Under the pieces are notes generated by a model. It did not search any database and was not told where the DNA came from. It was given only the letters and a program-made list of their open reading frames with translations. The translations under genes were made by a program, and so were the position numbers. From Dactylorhiza incarnata (Eukaryota > Streptophyta > Magnoliopsida > Asparagales > Orchidaceae), in assembly GCA_033032865.1 (NCBI GenBank), contig JAWHQI010000268.1:248001-312000 (forward strand): a stretch of DNA of 64,000 nt, given 5' to 3'. Positions 10,500 to 21,602 of this stretch are shown piece by piece. Each line of letters opens with the position of its first letter. Positions within the stretch are counted from its first letter, which is position 1.

Positions 10500-10781
10500 T
10501 ACCCTAAGGGGCACCAAAGGAGAGGAGTTCTAGATTTCCAAATTTCGGATCTTCTTCTTCCCTTAGAGCTCTCCTTTGGTGCTTCTGGTTCAGCATTGGC
10601 TAGGGAGGGGAAGATCTCTCAGGTCTTCCGGGTGTGAGGTGGGACCTCCTCGCTGTAGCCTAGGGTTCATTTCCAAGTCCAAGTGCTCTTGCCTAGAGAG
10701 TTGGCTCGAGAGAAGTAGGTGTGAGACCACCCCTTTTTTGGGACCCCGAACTCCACGGAGACCGAGTAGTCGGTTTCAACA

Positions 10782-12176
10782 TCTTGCATTTCGAAACAAG
10801 CTCCCGAGTCAAGTCAATCCCAAATTTCAGGAGCAGGCCAAATTTGGACTTACGATCAACTTCGACAACGAGAGTTGCAGACGAAGTTCGTCATCAGACG
10901 TGGGTTGCCATTCAGCACCTTCGACAATGAGGATTCGTCCGAGTACATACATCAAGGGCTTCAGCCTAAATATCAAAAGGTTAGTAGATCCTCTCTTAGG
11001 CGCGACGCCCTTAAATTTATTTAGAAGTAAAACAAGAACTTATAAATTATTTTGAAAATTTTAAGAGACGCGTGAGTTTAACGAGCGGCGTTTGAACTAG
11101 TAACTGAAGATTAGGATTAGCGTATATGTGTATCACGTGTCATTGGATTGATCCCGTTTCATGGGAGCAAAATAAACGCGTAATTTGGTTTGCAGGTTTT
11201 GAATTCCCGCACACGGGTAAAGCTATATATCAAGTAATTATTAAATGTGTGCGGTAATTTAAAATTAAAGATAAAATAATGAGTATTTCTTTTGATAACG
11301 TCACTAATAATACCGTCGCAATTGAGTGGTTAAAACGCGATTTAAAACCAATGCTAGACGGCGCATTTTTTCACACTAGATGTGTTTGTCACGTCTTAAA
11401 TTTAGTGGTACAAGATAGTTTAAAGGCTATGGAAGTCTATATTTCTAAAATCTGAGAAATGCTCAAAACTATCTATTGCACTAAACAACGAGTTCAAGAT
11501 TTTAAAAAATTTGCTAACGCACAAGAAAAAAAAATTTAAAACCTCAATTTGATATGTCTATTAGATGGAACTCAACTTATAAAATGTTAAAAAGAGCGTT
11601 CCAAAAAAAACAACTTCTTATGGAATATTATAGTTTACTAAATATTACGCATACTTTGACCGACGATGATTGATCTATATTAGCACATTATATGGATTTA
11701 CTAAAATGTTTTTATAGGGCGACTATTTTTTTATCGGGCGTGTATTATCCGACTAGCGCGCTAGTAATTGAAAATTTTGTACATATCACACACAAATTTA
11801 GTTATTTTAGGCTATTTTGGCCTATATGACGTGACAAACACAATTTCGCGATTTTATGAGTACGGAGGAGATCGAAAACTTCGATCTCTTAAATTGGTGG
11901 AAAGCTAAAGCTAATACCTATCTTATTTTGGCCTATATGACCCGTGATTTACTAACTATCCAAGCTAGTACAGTAGCTTCGGAGTCTGCTTTTTCTCTTA
12001 GTGGCGGGGTTTTAAACGAGCGGAGGAGTCGGCTTAACGAAGAATCACTGGAAATTTGCATATGCTACAAGGACTATTTGGATGCTACGAAAAGGAAACA
12101 ACACATAACGACATTAGAGGATAGCTCGGAGGAGATAGAAGAGGAGATGGACGGAATGAATTTAGGAGATAATTGA
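10782..12176 (+). pseudogene. hAT-superfamily transposase remnant (BED/RNase-H type with dimerisation domain)
   Basis: At 10871-11020 a frame encodes VIRRGLPFSTFDNE and LQPKYQKVSRSSLRRDALK, typical of the segment after the BED finger. At 11300-11460 WLKRDLKP and FFHTRCVCHVLNLVVQDSLK match the catalytic core. At 11856-12176 an open frame of 106 residues holds the C-terminal hAT dimerisation domain (FDLLNWWKAKANTYLILAYMTRDLL, then STVASESAFS). Stops and frameshifts lie between (for example TGA near 11454 and TAA near 11538), so it is dead. The 5' part is missing because the Tat LTR ends at 10781 inside this gene. Confidence 0.88.
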
Positions 12177-12539
12177 ACGCGTCGCGCACACGCTTACGAC
12201 TCTACGATTGTAATTTACTAATTTTTATTTGAACGAGCAAAGTTTGTAATTTTCTTTATTTAAATTTTCTAATAATAATAAATTTTATTCTTTTTTCGAT
12301 AAATGCAAATTGTACGAATATTAATAAAAATTCCTTTTTTTGTCCATAAGCTTTGTCGATAATAGAAATCTATTTGAAGAGATGATTTCGACAATCCAAA
12401 TTTCTTTTTTTGTCCATAAGCTTTGAGTTTTTTTTTTGTCAAGTTTTTAGTATATTAATTCTTAAATATATGTATATATAAATATAATATATATTATATA
12501 ATATATTTAAAATTTAAAATTTTTTTTTTTTTTATAAAA

Positions 12540-12745
12540 AAGGGCCGAACCGGTCGGGCCCGATCCCGGACCGGTCCGGCCTGGCCCGGCCTGAGGGGCC
12601 GGCTCAGGCCCCTTCCTTGGGGTGCTGCCCGAGACCGGCCCAAGCCCGATCTAGTCAAAGACCGGGCTCGGACCGGTTGACTTAAGACCGAGCCCGATCG
12701 GGCCGGCGCCAGCCCGGCCTGATCGGGCCTTTTGTGCAGGGCTAG
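12540..12745 (+). other. Probable 3' subterminal region of the hAT element
   Basis: A GC-rich block of CGGGCC/GGCCCG-type motifs in both orientations follows the AT-rich 3' tail and ends near GTGCAGGGCTAGC. Such subterminal motifs are common in plant hAT elements. The matching left end is outside the window, so the exact border is a guess. Confidence 0.45.
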
Positions 12746-13860
12746 CTCTCTTATTATATTTCTATTGTTCTAATACTTTTCAATCATTGAAATTAATCTA
12801 GAAAATCAATAATATCTTATTATATTTTTGTAGTAAAATCTGTGTTAACCGTAATATCAAGCAAAGTTCAATAATAAAGTATATATACATATTATTAATA
12901 CGAGTGATAGTGTACGGGGGACTGTGCAGCCACGACGGTACTTCGGCCACCACCGTACCCAGATGCGACATTACCCCCTCATTGATAGTACCCCGACCGC
13001 AATAGCACGTCGGACGCTGCAGTACATCAACCATGACAGTACATCGGTCACGACAATACTTCCCCGCATGCTCGCTGGACCTCAAGTGCATAGGCTTCGC
13101 ACAACTGTACTCTTCGCACAATGCTCGTGTTCTACTCCTCTTGGTTGCTGATGGACTCCGCACGTCCGTGGGTCCAATGAATTGAAGAGATGATTTTGAC
13201 AACCCAAATTTATGAAGATAATAGAAATCTATTTGTTCCAAGTCAATCTAGTCCCCTACCAACACACATCTCTAAAGAAAGGATATCATATATCTTGTAC
13301 CCCAAATGTGGTATAAATTCCGCGTCCTGCACATGGTTATTTAAGGCCCCGTTTGACACACTGCTTGCTACTAGACGTACGACGGGGGCAAGACATAACG
13401 CGTGTGCTGGATCCCTCAGCTCAAACCCGAAAGGGCGCGGTGAAAAGCCTCGCCGAACACCGCCGCACTGCGAAGCCTGTTTGTCCAGCCCTCTGTCCCA
13501 CGGAGGCCTCAAACAAATTCCTAAGTAAAATCAATGGCCAAGCCCAAAATTGAGCCTGAGCCTAAAATTAATTTTTTGGAAAATTTGATTATTGATAATT
13601 TTATCTTATAAATTTTAGGAAATCAAATATACTTCAGTCTAAATATCAACTTCTAGTTCTAGGTAATATAATCCTCAAACTCTAATTAAATAATATAATT
13701 TTTTTCGTTATTTCATATTTTTTTTATTTTATTAAAATACGAATAATTATATAATATAAATTGTTGACATTTAATAAATTTCTTTTATTTCTAATCGGTG
13801 CTAGATATTCATATATTTGATAAATAATGATCTATGGAGACAAAGAACCTAGCTCGGCCA
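12746..13860. other. Intergenic sequence, no gene recognised
   Basis: AT-rich flanks surround a moderately GC-rich block (12900-13160) with repeated 'CAGTACAT' and 'GACGGTACTTC' type phrases. The two ORFs there (12798-13241 minus and 12924-13151 plus) have no recognisable domain. GGCCCCGTTTGACAC (13346) and a facing GGCCTCAAAC (13504) may be worn MITE ends. Confidence 0.4.
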
Positions 13861-13880
13861 CCTCACGCTTGATCCACGCC

Positions 13881-14058
13881 GGCCCACTAAACCAAGGCTT
13901 GGGCCCAGATTGTTACCTTTCGGCACTTCAACCGATCCAAAAATTATTATCGAAAAATATTTTCCGCTCCTAATAATTTCAAAAAAATATTTTATTTCCG
14001 TTTATGTCCGTCTCCTTCTTCCTCCCCTAACTGCCCCGAACCCAAACCCTAACCCTAA
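13881..14058 (+). promoter_or_regulatory. Site II (TGGGCCCA) and telo-box motifs upstream of the zinc-finger gene
   Basis: TGGGCCCA stands at 13900-13907, a related GGCCCAC at 13881, and AAACCCTAA then CCCTAACCCTAA at 14044-14058. The last is 73 bp before the ATG. Site II plus telo-box pairs are common upstream of plant housekeeping and growth genes. That they regulate this gene is an inference from position. Confidence 0.55.
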
Positions 14059-14130
14059 TTTTTCAAACGATGATTTCGAGAGATTTCTGAGCTGCCTTCC
14101 CCTTCCACGGAAATCAATGCTTCGGCGAAC

Positions 14131-15036
14131 ATGACGACGCCCGCGAGGCGAGCAGGAGAATCCATCGGCGGCAGAGCCGTCGACCTCCCCATCCTTCCCG
14201 CCGGCGGATGCTTCGGAGACAGCTGCGAAGCCGTGGATCCATGGCCCGTCCACCAAGTCCGGCATCGGAATAACGTCTTCCTCCGTCTCTGCACCTCCTG
14301 CGTGCTGAAGCACCATCCCGGCTCCTTCTGCTGCACATGCTTCGAAGTTCTCGACTCGCACGAGCGCCTCCCGGCCGTCCATTGCTCCAAATGCCCCTCC
14401 GTCACCCATCTCCGCTGCCTCCCGTCCCCCTCCGACGGACCACTATTCCTCTGCCCAGCCTGCGATTCCCCTTCCCCGACCTCCTTCTCCTACTTCCCCT
14501 ACTCCAAGGCTTCCGCGGACCGAATCATCGATCTGCGCGCGGCCAAAATTCTCCTCGCCGCCGCGCGCCTCTCGGCCGCGTCGATGACCCGGGCGGCCGC
14601 CCTCGCTCGGGCCGACGCGGAGAAGAAGGTCAAGGAGGCGGGTTTGGCGAGGAAGAGGGCGAGGGATATGCTCGATATGTCCTTGATCATCTCCGAGCAG
14701 GAGAAGGAGAAGATTAAGGATCCCCTCAGGATTCCGGTAACGGCGGCAGACGATGCAAATAAGAAGGCGGCGCCCAGGCCGATCAATTCGCTGAGCTGCA
14801 CGGTGACGGCAGGCGCGGCGGCTCACAGAAGGGAGCAGGACCGGGAGAGGGAGAAGTGGAAGAGGTTTAGTGAGCCAGTTGGGTTCGTGAACAGGTCGAC
14901 AATGGCGGTTTCTGTGAATGAGAAAATAAAGGGGAACATGAATTCGGAGGTCAGGGACGACGGCGTGGGGAGGGATGAGAAGGGGAAGAAGGGCGTTGTT
15001 TCGGATTCACAGACTGGAAGTGGCGAGCAGGAGTAG
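14131..15036 (+). CDS. Zinc-finger (extended PHD/RING-like) protein, single exon
   Basis: A 301-residue intronless frame. Residues about 28-112 hold a Cys/His-rich module: CFGDSC, CTSC, CCTC, HCSKC, THLRC and CPAC, spaced like an extended PHD or RING-type zinc ribbon. Residues about 145-200 form an Ala/Glu/Lys/Arg-rich predicted coiled coil (ADAEKKVKEAGLARKRARD). The C-terminal third is charged and probably disordered. No signal peptide or membrane segment is seen; a nuclear role is plausible. Start at 14131 is chosen because it is the first in-frame ATG after telo-box leader sequence and the finger begins shortly after. Codons are GC-rich compared with the AT-rich flanks, typical of many monocot single-exon genes. 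I do not recognise a named family. Confidence 0.8.
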   Translation: MTTPARRAGESIGGRAVDLPILPAGGCFGDSCEAVDPWPVHQVRHRNNVFLRLCTSCVLKHHPGSFCCTCFEVLDSHERLPAVHCSKCPSVTHLRCLPSPSDGPLFLCPACDSPSPTSFSYFPYSKASADRIIDLRAAKILLAAARLSAASMTRAAALARADAEKKVKEAGLARKRARDMLDMSLIISEQEKEKIKDPLRIPVTAADDANKKAAPRPINSLSCTVTAGAAAHRREQDREREKWKRFSEPVGFVNRSTMAVSVNEKIKGNMNSEVRDDGVGRDEKGKKGVVSDSQTGSGEQE

Positions 15037-16443
15037 ACAGGAGTTGTAGAAGAAGGAAAAAAAAAGTCTTCAATATACCTCCCTTCCACTAAGGTAAATT
15101 ACAAAGAGTAGTACTTTTTTTTATCTTTGTTTTGGAAAAATAAAATAAAAAATATATATATGTTATTATACACACAAAAATATTGAAATATTTATCTTTT
15201 TCATTTTATTTGATCACAAAAAAATTAGAAGTATACTTAATTTGTATGTTTTGTTATTTGTAAGATGTGTTAATTTTTTTTAATTCATTTTCGGCTAGAA
15301 ATTTGCAAAGATGGCGTGCAGCGGGGGGTACTGTCATGCCGAGAAATGAGAAACTCTGTGCACAACTGCTTATATATATACTATTTATAAAGGGAAAAGT
15401 TGTCTTTCCTTAAACATTCAAAATAGTCAAAATTACAATTACTTTTTTAATAAAATGACTTAACATATATTATAATTTATTTCAAAAAATCTAAAATACA
15501 TTGTCCATACAAGTAATTACATCGTATCACAAAATTAAAAGTAACGATGGAAATCCATAAAATCCAAAAGATTTTTAGCAGAATTTTTACACCTATTATT
15601 GTAGACTATCATTAGGCATTAAATAATGTATATTGTGTTTATTAAAAAATTGATAGGGGTGAAGGCAAAAAATTTGTGTTGACCGCTATTTGCAGACCGC
15701 CCGACGGCAGGCACAACCTGCGGAGGGCGGGCTCTAGGCTGGGAGCGGGCTTAGCCCGCTGCCAGCCCGGGCGAACCTAAGACATAATATTCCATCATAT
15801 TAATAGGAAGGACCATCATATTAATTTCAGTAATTGGATATAGTTTTAAATTAAAAAAAATAAAATTATTTATTTAAGCTATATTTTAATAAAAATATAA
15901 AATTAATAATTTAATAAAGATGATAAAACTTGAACATAAGACATAGTATTCCACAGATACTATTTACCAACTGCACTTCATTAAATTTTATGAAAAAAGT
16001 GTAACAAATTTTCAAATGTACATACGAGTGATAGTACATTGATAGTATTGACGTCACCTCACATTTTTTACATGTGACGCGGGCGATCATGTGCACTGAC
16101 ACGATCGTACATTAACACTCGTGTGTCTGCGTATGTGTGTGCTTGTGTGTGTGCTTGTGTGTGTGTATATAACTTTTGTATTTTGACTTAGAAACATTCC
16201 CTGGTCTGGTCTCATATGGATATGCCTCCTGGTGGAGAGGCCTTTCTAACTTTTGTTACTCTTTTAAACAATTAGACTCAGGCAGTTCTAATAATTAACT
16301 AATTGACTAAAAAAGGTAATCAAATACTATTATCTTATAAATAGAACTATAAACATCTCTGTGTTTGATGTATTTAAGATTATTTGACTTCACTAAAGAA
16401 GCTTTGATAAGAGGAGAAATATTGAGGGGACAAAGCAGACAAT
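15037..16443. other. AT-rich intergenic sequence
   Basis: It contains the 3' flank of the zinc-finger gene, a short GC-rich patch at 15680-15770 with CGGGC/GCCCG motifs (possibly a worn hAT end), and a TG/TGTGTGTGC microsatellite at about 16125-16167. The ORF at 15911-16102 (minus) shows nothing recognisable. Confidence 0.45.
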
Positions 16444-16657
16444 GGCTCCGTTTGGCACGGCGGTCGCGAACGCGGCGGTTATGAATCTTGTTCGTGAACG
16501 CCCGACCTCACCTAAGGTACTTCATCCACTTTCATGTTCAAAAGTAGTTTTATTTTCTTGACGGTGGTCATAACCATTGTCATGTCAAACATGCATTCTA
16601 TGAGGTGGCGTTTTTGTCCAAACTCACCGGAGCAAAATCGCCGCGCCAAACGGAGCA
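16444..16657. mobile_element. Tourist-like MITE (copy 1)
   Basis: It has terminal inverted repeats GGCTCCGTTTGGC and GCCAAACGGAGC and an internal sequence shared with copies at 34041 and 39922 (for example 'CCCGACCTCACCTAAG'). The TSD is not clear in this copy. Confidence 0.75.
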
Positions 16658-16699
16658 TAAGTGCACGAATTGTCAGTCTATGGCTCGTTCGCAGCAACT

Positions 16700-17714
16700 T
16701 TTCAGCCACATGAACAGAAAGAAGCCTCTAAAATGGTCGAGAGAATTATTGAGACTTGTGTAGTCTCCCATTGGACTACAGATTATTATAGAGTGCAAGA
16801 TCATGACTCGTCCGTGACACATTCTAGCTGAAGTCTCGAGAATCATCGAGAGAATTATGCAAACTTGAAGATGCCGAAGTAATGTAGGAGCTTCTAGAGT
16901 GGTGGTGCAGGTGACTTGACGGTCAGAAGCTTCCAGAATCTTGTTGATGGTCTAGTCCATGGAAGAATTTAGAGCCTTCCATAGAAATCTAGAGTACTGT
17001 GTTTTTTAGAAGGATATGAATGTCCCATGAATCTTGTAAATAGATTTAGACAGTGTGTAGATTGTAGAAGATTTTAGGTAGGTGTTGTGTGTTGGACTAT
17101 TTCAGTGTCTTTCATTTTTTAAAGTGAAATGTATCAGAGGCCTATTAAAGGGCAAGTCTCTTCTCTGTAATCACCAGGTTTGGAGCTCAACCATAAAATT
17201 TTAAAAGAGTCCTTGAGTTCTCTCTCCAGTCTCTCTCTTTTTCTGAACTCAAGCATAGAATTTTGAAAGAGTCCTTGAGTGCTCTCTCTCTTGAGTATTT
17301 TTGTTGTAGGTGTAAGTGTGAAGGTTTAGGAATGAGGATCAAAGCCCTGACATAAGACACAACTGTACTTCACATATAAACCAATTAGACATCATAATCT
17401 TATAATCATGAGGTTAGAAGTACCAAAAAAACGACAAGCAACTGCCTTAAAATGCCTTTATGTTAACCAGTCTAAGATTCTCAAGAACCGAGCCTATAGT
17501 CAAGTCATCATCACCGGCACAAAGCGAACAAACTGTAGAGTCAACATGGGAAATAGAATATCATAGCAAGCTTTAATATAACATTAGGTGATTGTGAATC
17601 TCAATGAATGAATAATGATGAAACTGATGAGCTCGCTATAGATTTTAGAAGTCTTTTCAGTGACTTCCCCTGGTTGGGATCCTGTAGGATTTCATTCACT
17701 GCACGTTGTGTATG
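16700..17714. repeat. Possible worn LTR-like sequence
   Basis: The segment contains repeated phrases (GAGTCCTTGAGT twice at about 17208 and 17270; CTCAAGCATAGAATTTT and the similar CTCAACCATAAAATTTT) and ends of CT-rich leader type ('TCTCTCTCCAGTCTCTCTC'). This looks like the U5/leader of a plant retroelement, but no paired copy, TG/CA ends or TSD were found. Confidence 0.3.
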
Positions 17715-19446
17715 TGACGCAGAACGAATGTAGCATAAGTATAGGTTAACTGTAGAATGAGTAAATGAATTATAAATTTGTTCGACGGCTAAACTTGCAA
17801 TAACGTCAATTATAAATAATATAACATTGTATTCATAACTGGACAAAGTTTGAAGTAAGAGAACAAGTAATGTATTACACATGCAAGAGTGTCATAAAAC
17901 AAATATTTAAACAAACAAAACCAGATAAGTCGCGGGGTAATATTGACACAAATATTACGAACTACTATTTCAAAAAAAACATGAATTCACACGAGATTCA
18001 ACAAAAAGAAATTACAACCACTAAACAAACTCACAATGGTTACGGGATAGAAGGCACAGTAAATGTCCTATGAGATGCCAAGAGGCAATGGTAGACTGAC
18101 TATGGATTTTCGGAGGGGATTCAAAGGACTGGACTGAACTGTTTGAGGCTGGTGTGGTGTTTCCAGGTGCTGGACTGAAATTCCAAGGAGCCCGGAGGGG
18201 AAGTAGAATGGTTTTGGGAGGCTGTTTGGACAGGTAGAGTGATTGTCGTGGCTGGTTGCAGATGGTCGGGGGCTGCTGGACGTTGGCTGAGGGCTGTTAG
18301 GGGTGTTAGGGAAATACGACACCCACGGAACACACAAGAATCGCAGAAAAAGCAAGCAAAAACACGCAAGGATTTGAACATGGAAAAACCCCAAGATCGG
18401 GAAAAAAATCACAACCACCCGCGCCCAGAAAATCCACTATGAAGAATGATCAAAAGGAATGCAACGCTCCTCTTCCGCCGCTCTTCCTCAGATTTTCAAC
18501 AACTTCAAACCCTAGGCCGAAAACAAGGTCTTTTATACCCACAGTATAACATCTAAGAAAATTACATAAATGCTCGACCGGCGAAATCGTGGTGAGTGTT
18601 CAGTACACCCAACGCAGTCAGGCTCCACAATCTAACAAGGGGTGGACGGGGTTGTTGGAGGCTGCCTGGAGGTTGAGGAAGGCTGGAGTAGGCTGCCAAC
18701 TGGCTGGAATGAAGTGGGCAAGGCTTGGTGCCTTGGCGGTGGTGAAATTGGGTCCTGGAGGTGCTGGCGGAAGCAGTTAGTTGCTGGGGCTGAATTCAGT
18801 GTTGAATAGGGCTTGAAATGGGGCTCAAAATGTGAATACTGGGCAGGGACGTGGCTGGCCAACAGTTAGTAATGGGTACGTCGGTTGTTTCTAGTGAGTG
18901 TTTAAATGGAAAATGGTTGGTTGGTTTATGGAGTGAGTTATAGGAGGAGTTTGTGGATAGTGGAGGTAGTAGAGGGTGGTTATGGGTAGTGGGGAGGTGG
19001 TTACTTGGTAGTTATGGTAGTCTTGAGATAGTGGAGGTAGTTACTAGGAATTTATGGGGAAGTGGGGGAGGTGGTGGTGGTGGAGGGGATGTTGGTTGGC
19101 GGCTTGGATGGTGTCCGAAAGTGATGGAGGGGGAAGGGAGGTGGCGACCAAGGCAGTGCAAGGGGAGAGGAGTTTAGGTTGCGCACCTAGTTTTCGGCTT
19201 CAGCACCAGGTGACCAAAGAATTAATCTCTTCTTCAACTTTCGATGTCTTCTAAATGAGCCTTCTATCCCTATTTATGAACTAAGGGTCACCATGGATGG
19301 TCATGATTTTCAGATCATGACGGCTTCCAAAACACATTAAAATAAAATTCAGAAAAAAAAAAAACTAAAATGCATGAATCGTCGATTCGTGCAAAATGAA
19401 TGGCTCTGATTGTCTAGTACACCCTTCCGTGACGTGATCCCCATCA
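17715..19446 (-). repeat. 3' LTR (LTR A) of the minus-strand Ty3 element
   Basis: On the minus strand it starts TGATGGGGATCACG and ends GCGTCA. It is 1732 bp long, including a 334-bp solo LTR insertion that its partner lacks. Confidence 0.88.
18304..18637. mobile_element. Solo LTR inserted into LTR A
   Basis: A 334-bp segment absent from LTR B, with TGTTAG at the left end and CTAACA at the right. It is flanked by a perfect 5-bp duplication AGGGG (18299-18303 and 18638-18642). No internal retroelement sequence remains, as expected after LTR-LTR recombination. Confidence 0.85.
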
Positions 19447-19760
19447 ATTCCCCCCGCCTTGAATACATTTATCTCTGTGAATGAAGATGATTGCGCTTCC
19501 ATTTGAAGGTGAAGTGAATCCTCTAGCTCTGGTACTATGCAAATCTTGTGAGCTAAGATCTCTGTAATGACATCAAATGGATCTGACGGTACCACCGCTA
19601 TGGAGACTGGAGACGGTACTGCTCAGGCTGATGCTGACGATGGTGCTGAGGATGATGTTGCTGAAGTTGGCGACGGTGTTGAAGATGGTTCTGCTGCGGG
19701 AGATGGTGTTGAAGATGTTGGAGTCGAAGTAAAGGAAGGTATTGTTGAATACAATACTGA

Positions 19761-20230
19761 TTATGGTACTACTATTGTCGTTGATGTCGAGAACTGTGTT
19801 GGTGATAATGCTGGAAATGTCGAGAACGGTGTCGATGATGCTAATAATGATACTAATGTCAAAGTAGGTGTTGAGAGTGGTGCTGGTGGTACTTCCAGTT
19901 GTTGGATGGTAAGAGGAGGTTGATGATGTAGAGGGTGGAGTATGTAGGGCTGAGGCTTCGAGGTGGTGGAAGGTAATGGGCTTAGGTAAATATGTGGCTC
20001 ATCAAATGTCGTCAAATCTTCAATGTTGAATACAAGTGAAATTCTCATATTCTTAGGAATACTAAGTTCGTAAGCATTTGTCTCAATTCTCTCGATGACT
20101 GTATAAGGGCTCATTCGACTTGCATTTAATTTTCTAGCAATTCCTTGGTGGAACCTCTCAACACGTATACAGAATATAACCTATTCACCTTCTTTAAAAT
20201 GTTGTGCTCTCATGTGACTATCAGCATAAG
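19761..20230 (-). pseudogene. Integrase C-terminal fragment (GPY/F-type) of the minus-strand Ty3 element
   Basis: The minus-strand frame reads GIARKLNASRMSPYTVIERI and continues NAYELSIPKNMRISLVFNIEDL. This matches the integrase tail shared by many Ty3 elements (GPY..L.RI..NAY.L.LP......FNV.DL). The rest of pol is missing. The downstream Ser/Thr/Pro-rich extension (19761-20000) is not conserved. Confidence 0.7.
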
Positions 20231-21602
20231 ATTATAAATTTTATTTTTGCAAGTGACCCTACATTGATAAGACTTATGCATGACATGCAATAACAATAAA
20301 TGATGGTCAACAGACTCAACAAATCTCTTATGCAGAGGTTGTACAACCCTCCAGATATCTTTCCAGAGAGGTACATGATCAGGGAGTTCAGTGAGTGGGG
20401 TATAAAAAAAATTCATCGTGGGTGCGATGATCATTTAAATAATCACCTGGGGTATTAGTACTAATGATGATAGAATTGATCCTCAGGACATCGAGAGCAC
20501 CTCTCATGCTCGACTAAATCACAGACAGTGGATGCGTCCCTAACGACTGGTGGTTTATCTGGAGTTTCTTTATGAAATGTGTTAAAAATTCGTCGCGAAT
20601 GAGGCAATCAACCGAACAAATGCCTAAGATATTGACAATATAAATCATAATTTGAATGTGTCCAATGTCTCTAAAGATGAAAAACTCACACGGTAGCTCA
20701 TTTGGTAAAATATAAGAAATCTTGTCGTATGTGCGATGAGTAATAGTGTAGGTTCCCAAGAAATCAAGAGTGCGCACAAGAGTGTGAAAGACATGCCTTA
20801 CGTACACAATACTAGACTCCACATCCTCGGGGATGGTAGATTCTTAGGTATAACTGGAAAAAAATTTAAGTATTATATACTTGCAGGCGAATCTCTTATT
20901 TGAGTCTCGTCTTCAGTATCGGGTTTATGGTTTATTGTTTATCGCTCTCAGGAACATCTGTGATAATCACATTGTTACATTTCCCAATTTGCATTATTAG
21001 ATCAGTGGTAGACTCATTCTCACCATCCAAAGGTGGATTCTTTGCAACACGCTAGGCTATGGAAGGCTGGGTGTGGTCCAACCTCTTAGATAGTATTACA
21101 TTGAACCTAGTGTTATGTGCTTTAAGTAATTTCTAATGTGGTCAAATTTGAAAGTCTATGCGGTTAAAATAAGCTAACATAAGTTTTTGGAAGTCTGCAG
21201 TCGACATCTCAGTGTTAGTGACATTTTCATGATGACGACCTTTATGAGGCTCCTGATAAACATCGGGTCATATCACCGAATTAACTCGAGCCCTACTAAT
21301 AGAGGGTTGAGGATGAGAATGATCATCATAAGGGTATGACAACCTCTTGGGAGAAGCTCCATAAGGTTGAACGTAACGAGGCTCTAGATCCGCAAATAAA
21401 TAAAATGAATAATAATCACGTCTATGGTAATAATACATACGTCTCTCTTGATGAGTCGCTTGGGATCGAGCATAAATGGACTCTGCTTCCCCAGATAAAG
21501 GAGAGGATTAATGACAACTACTAAGATATGAAATAAATGATCTATAGACTCTAGTCCCGTGCATCCTAGTCTATGCCTGAATTTGGGGTTCTGATACCAA
21601 AT

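Larger units (their letters stand above)
8288..10781 (+). mobile_element. 3' portion of a Tat-lineage Ty3/gypsy element (left part outside window)
   Basis: It comprises a 74-bp tandem array (3' untranslated zone), a short unique stretch, a purine tract GCAAAGAGCGGGGATTG (8988-9004) and an LTR from 9005 to 10781. The tract and the LTR start TGTACAACCCC match those of the Tat element at 60827. The LTR tail (10490-10781) is similar to 61199-61502, including TATA box, 'CTTCCGGGTGTG' and the GGTTTCAACA end. The Tekay-like element has been inserted within the 74-bp array. Confidence 0.8.
9005..10781 (+). repeat. LTR of the left Tat element, expanded by a GC-rich array
   Basis: It starts TGTACAACCCCC and ends GGTTTCAACA. 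It is 1777 bp long, against about 677 bp in the related element at 43588-61502. The difference is mostly the tandem array at 9075-10317. The base after the end (10782) is hAT transposase sequence. Confidence 0.78.

Noticed and set aside
19567..19923. Asp/Gly/Val-rich plus-strand ORF of 118 residues
   Set aside because: Antisense to the Ser/Thr/Pro-rich tail of the minus-strand integrase fragment; composition is repeat-like.
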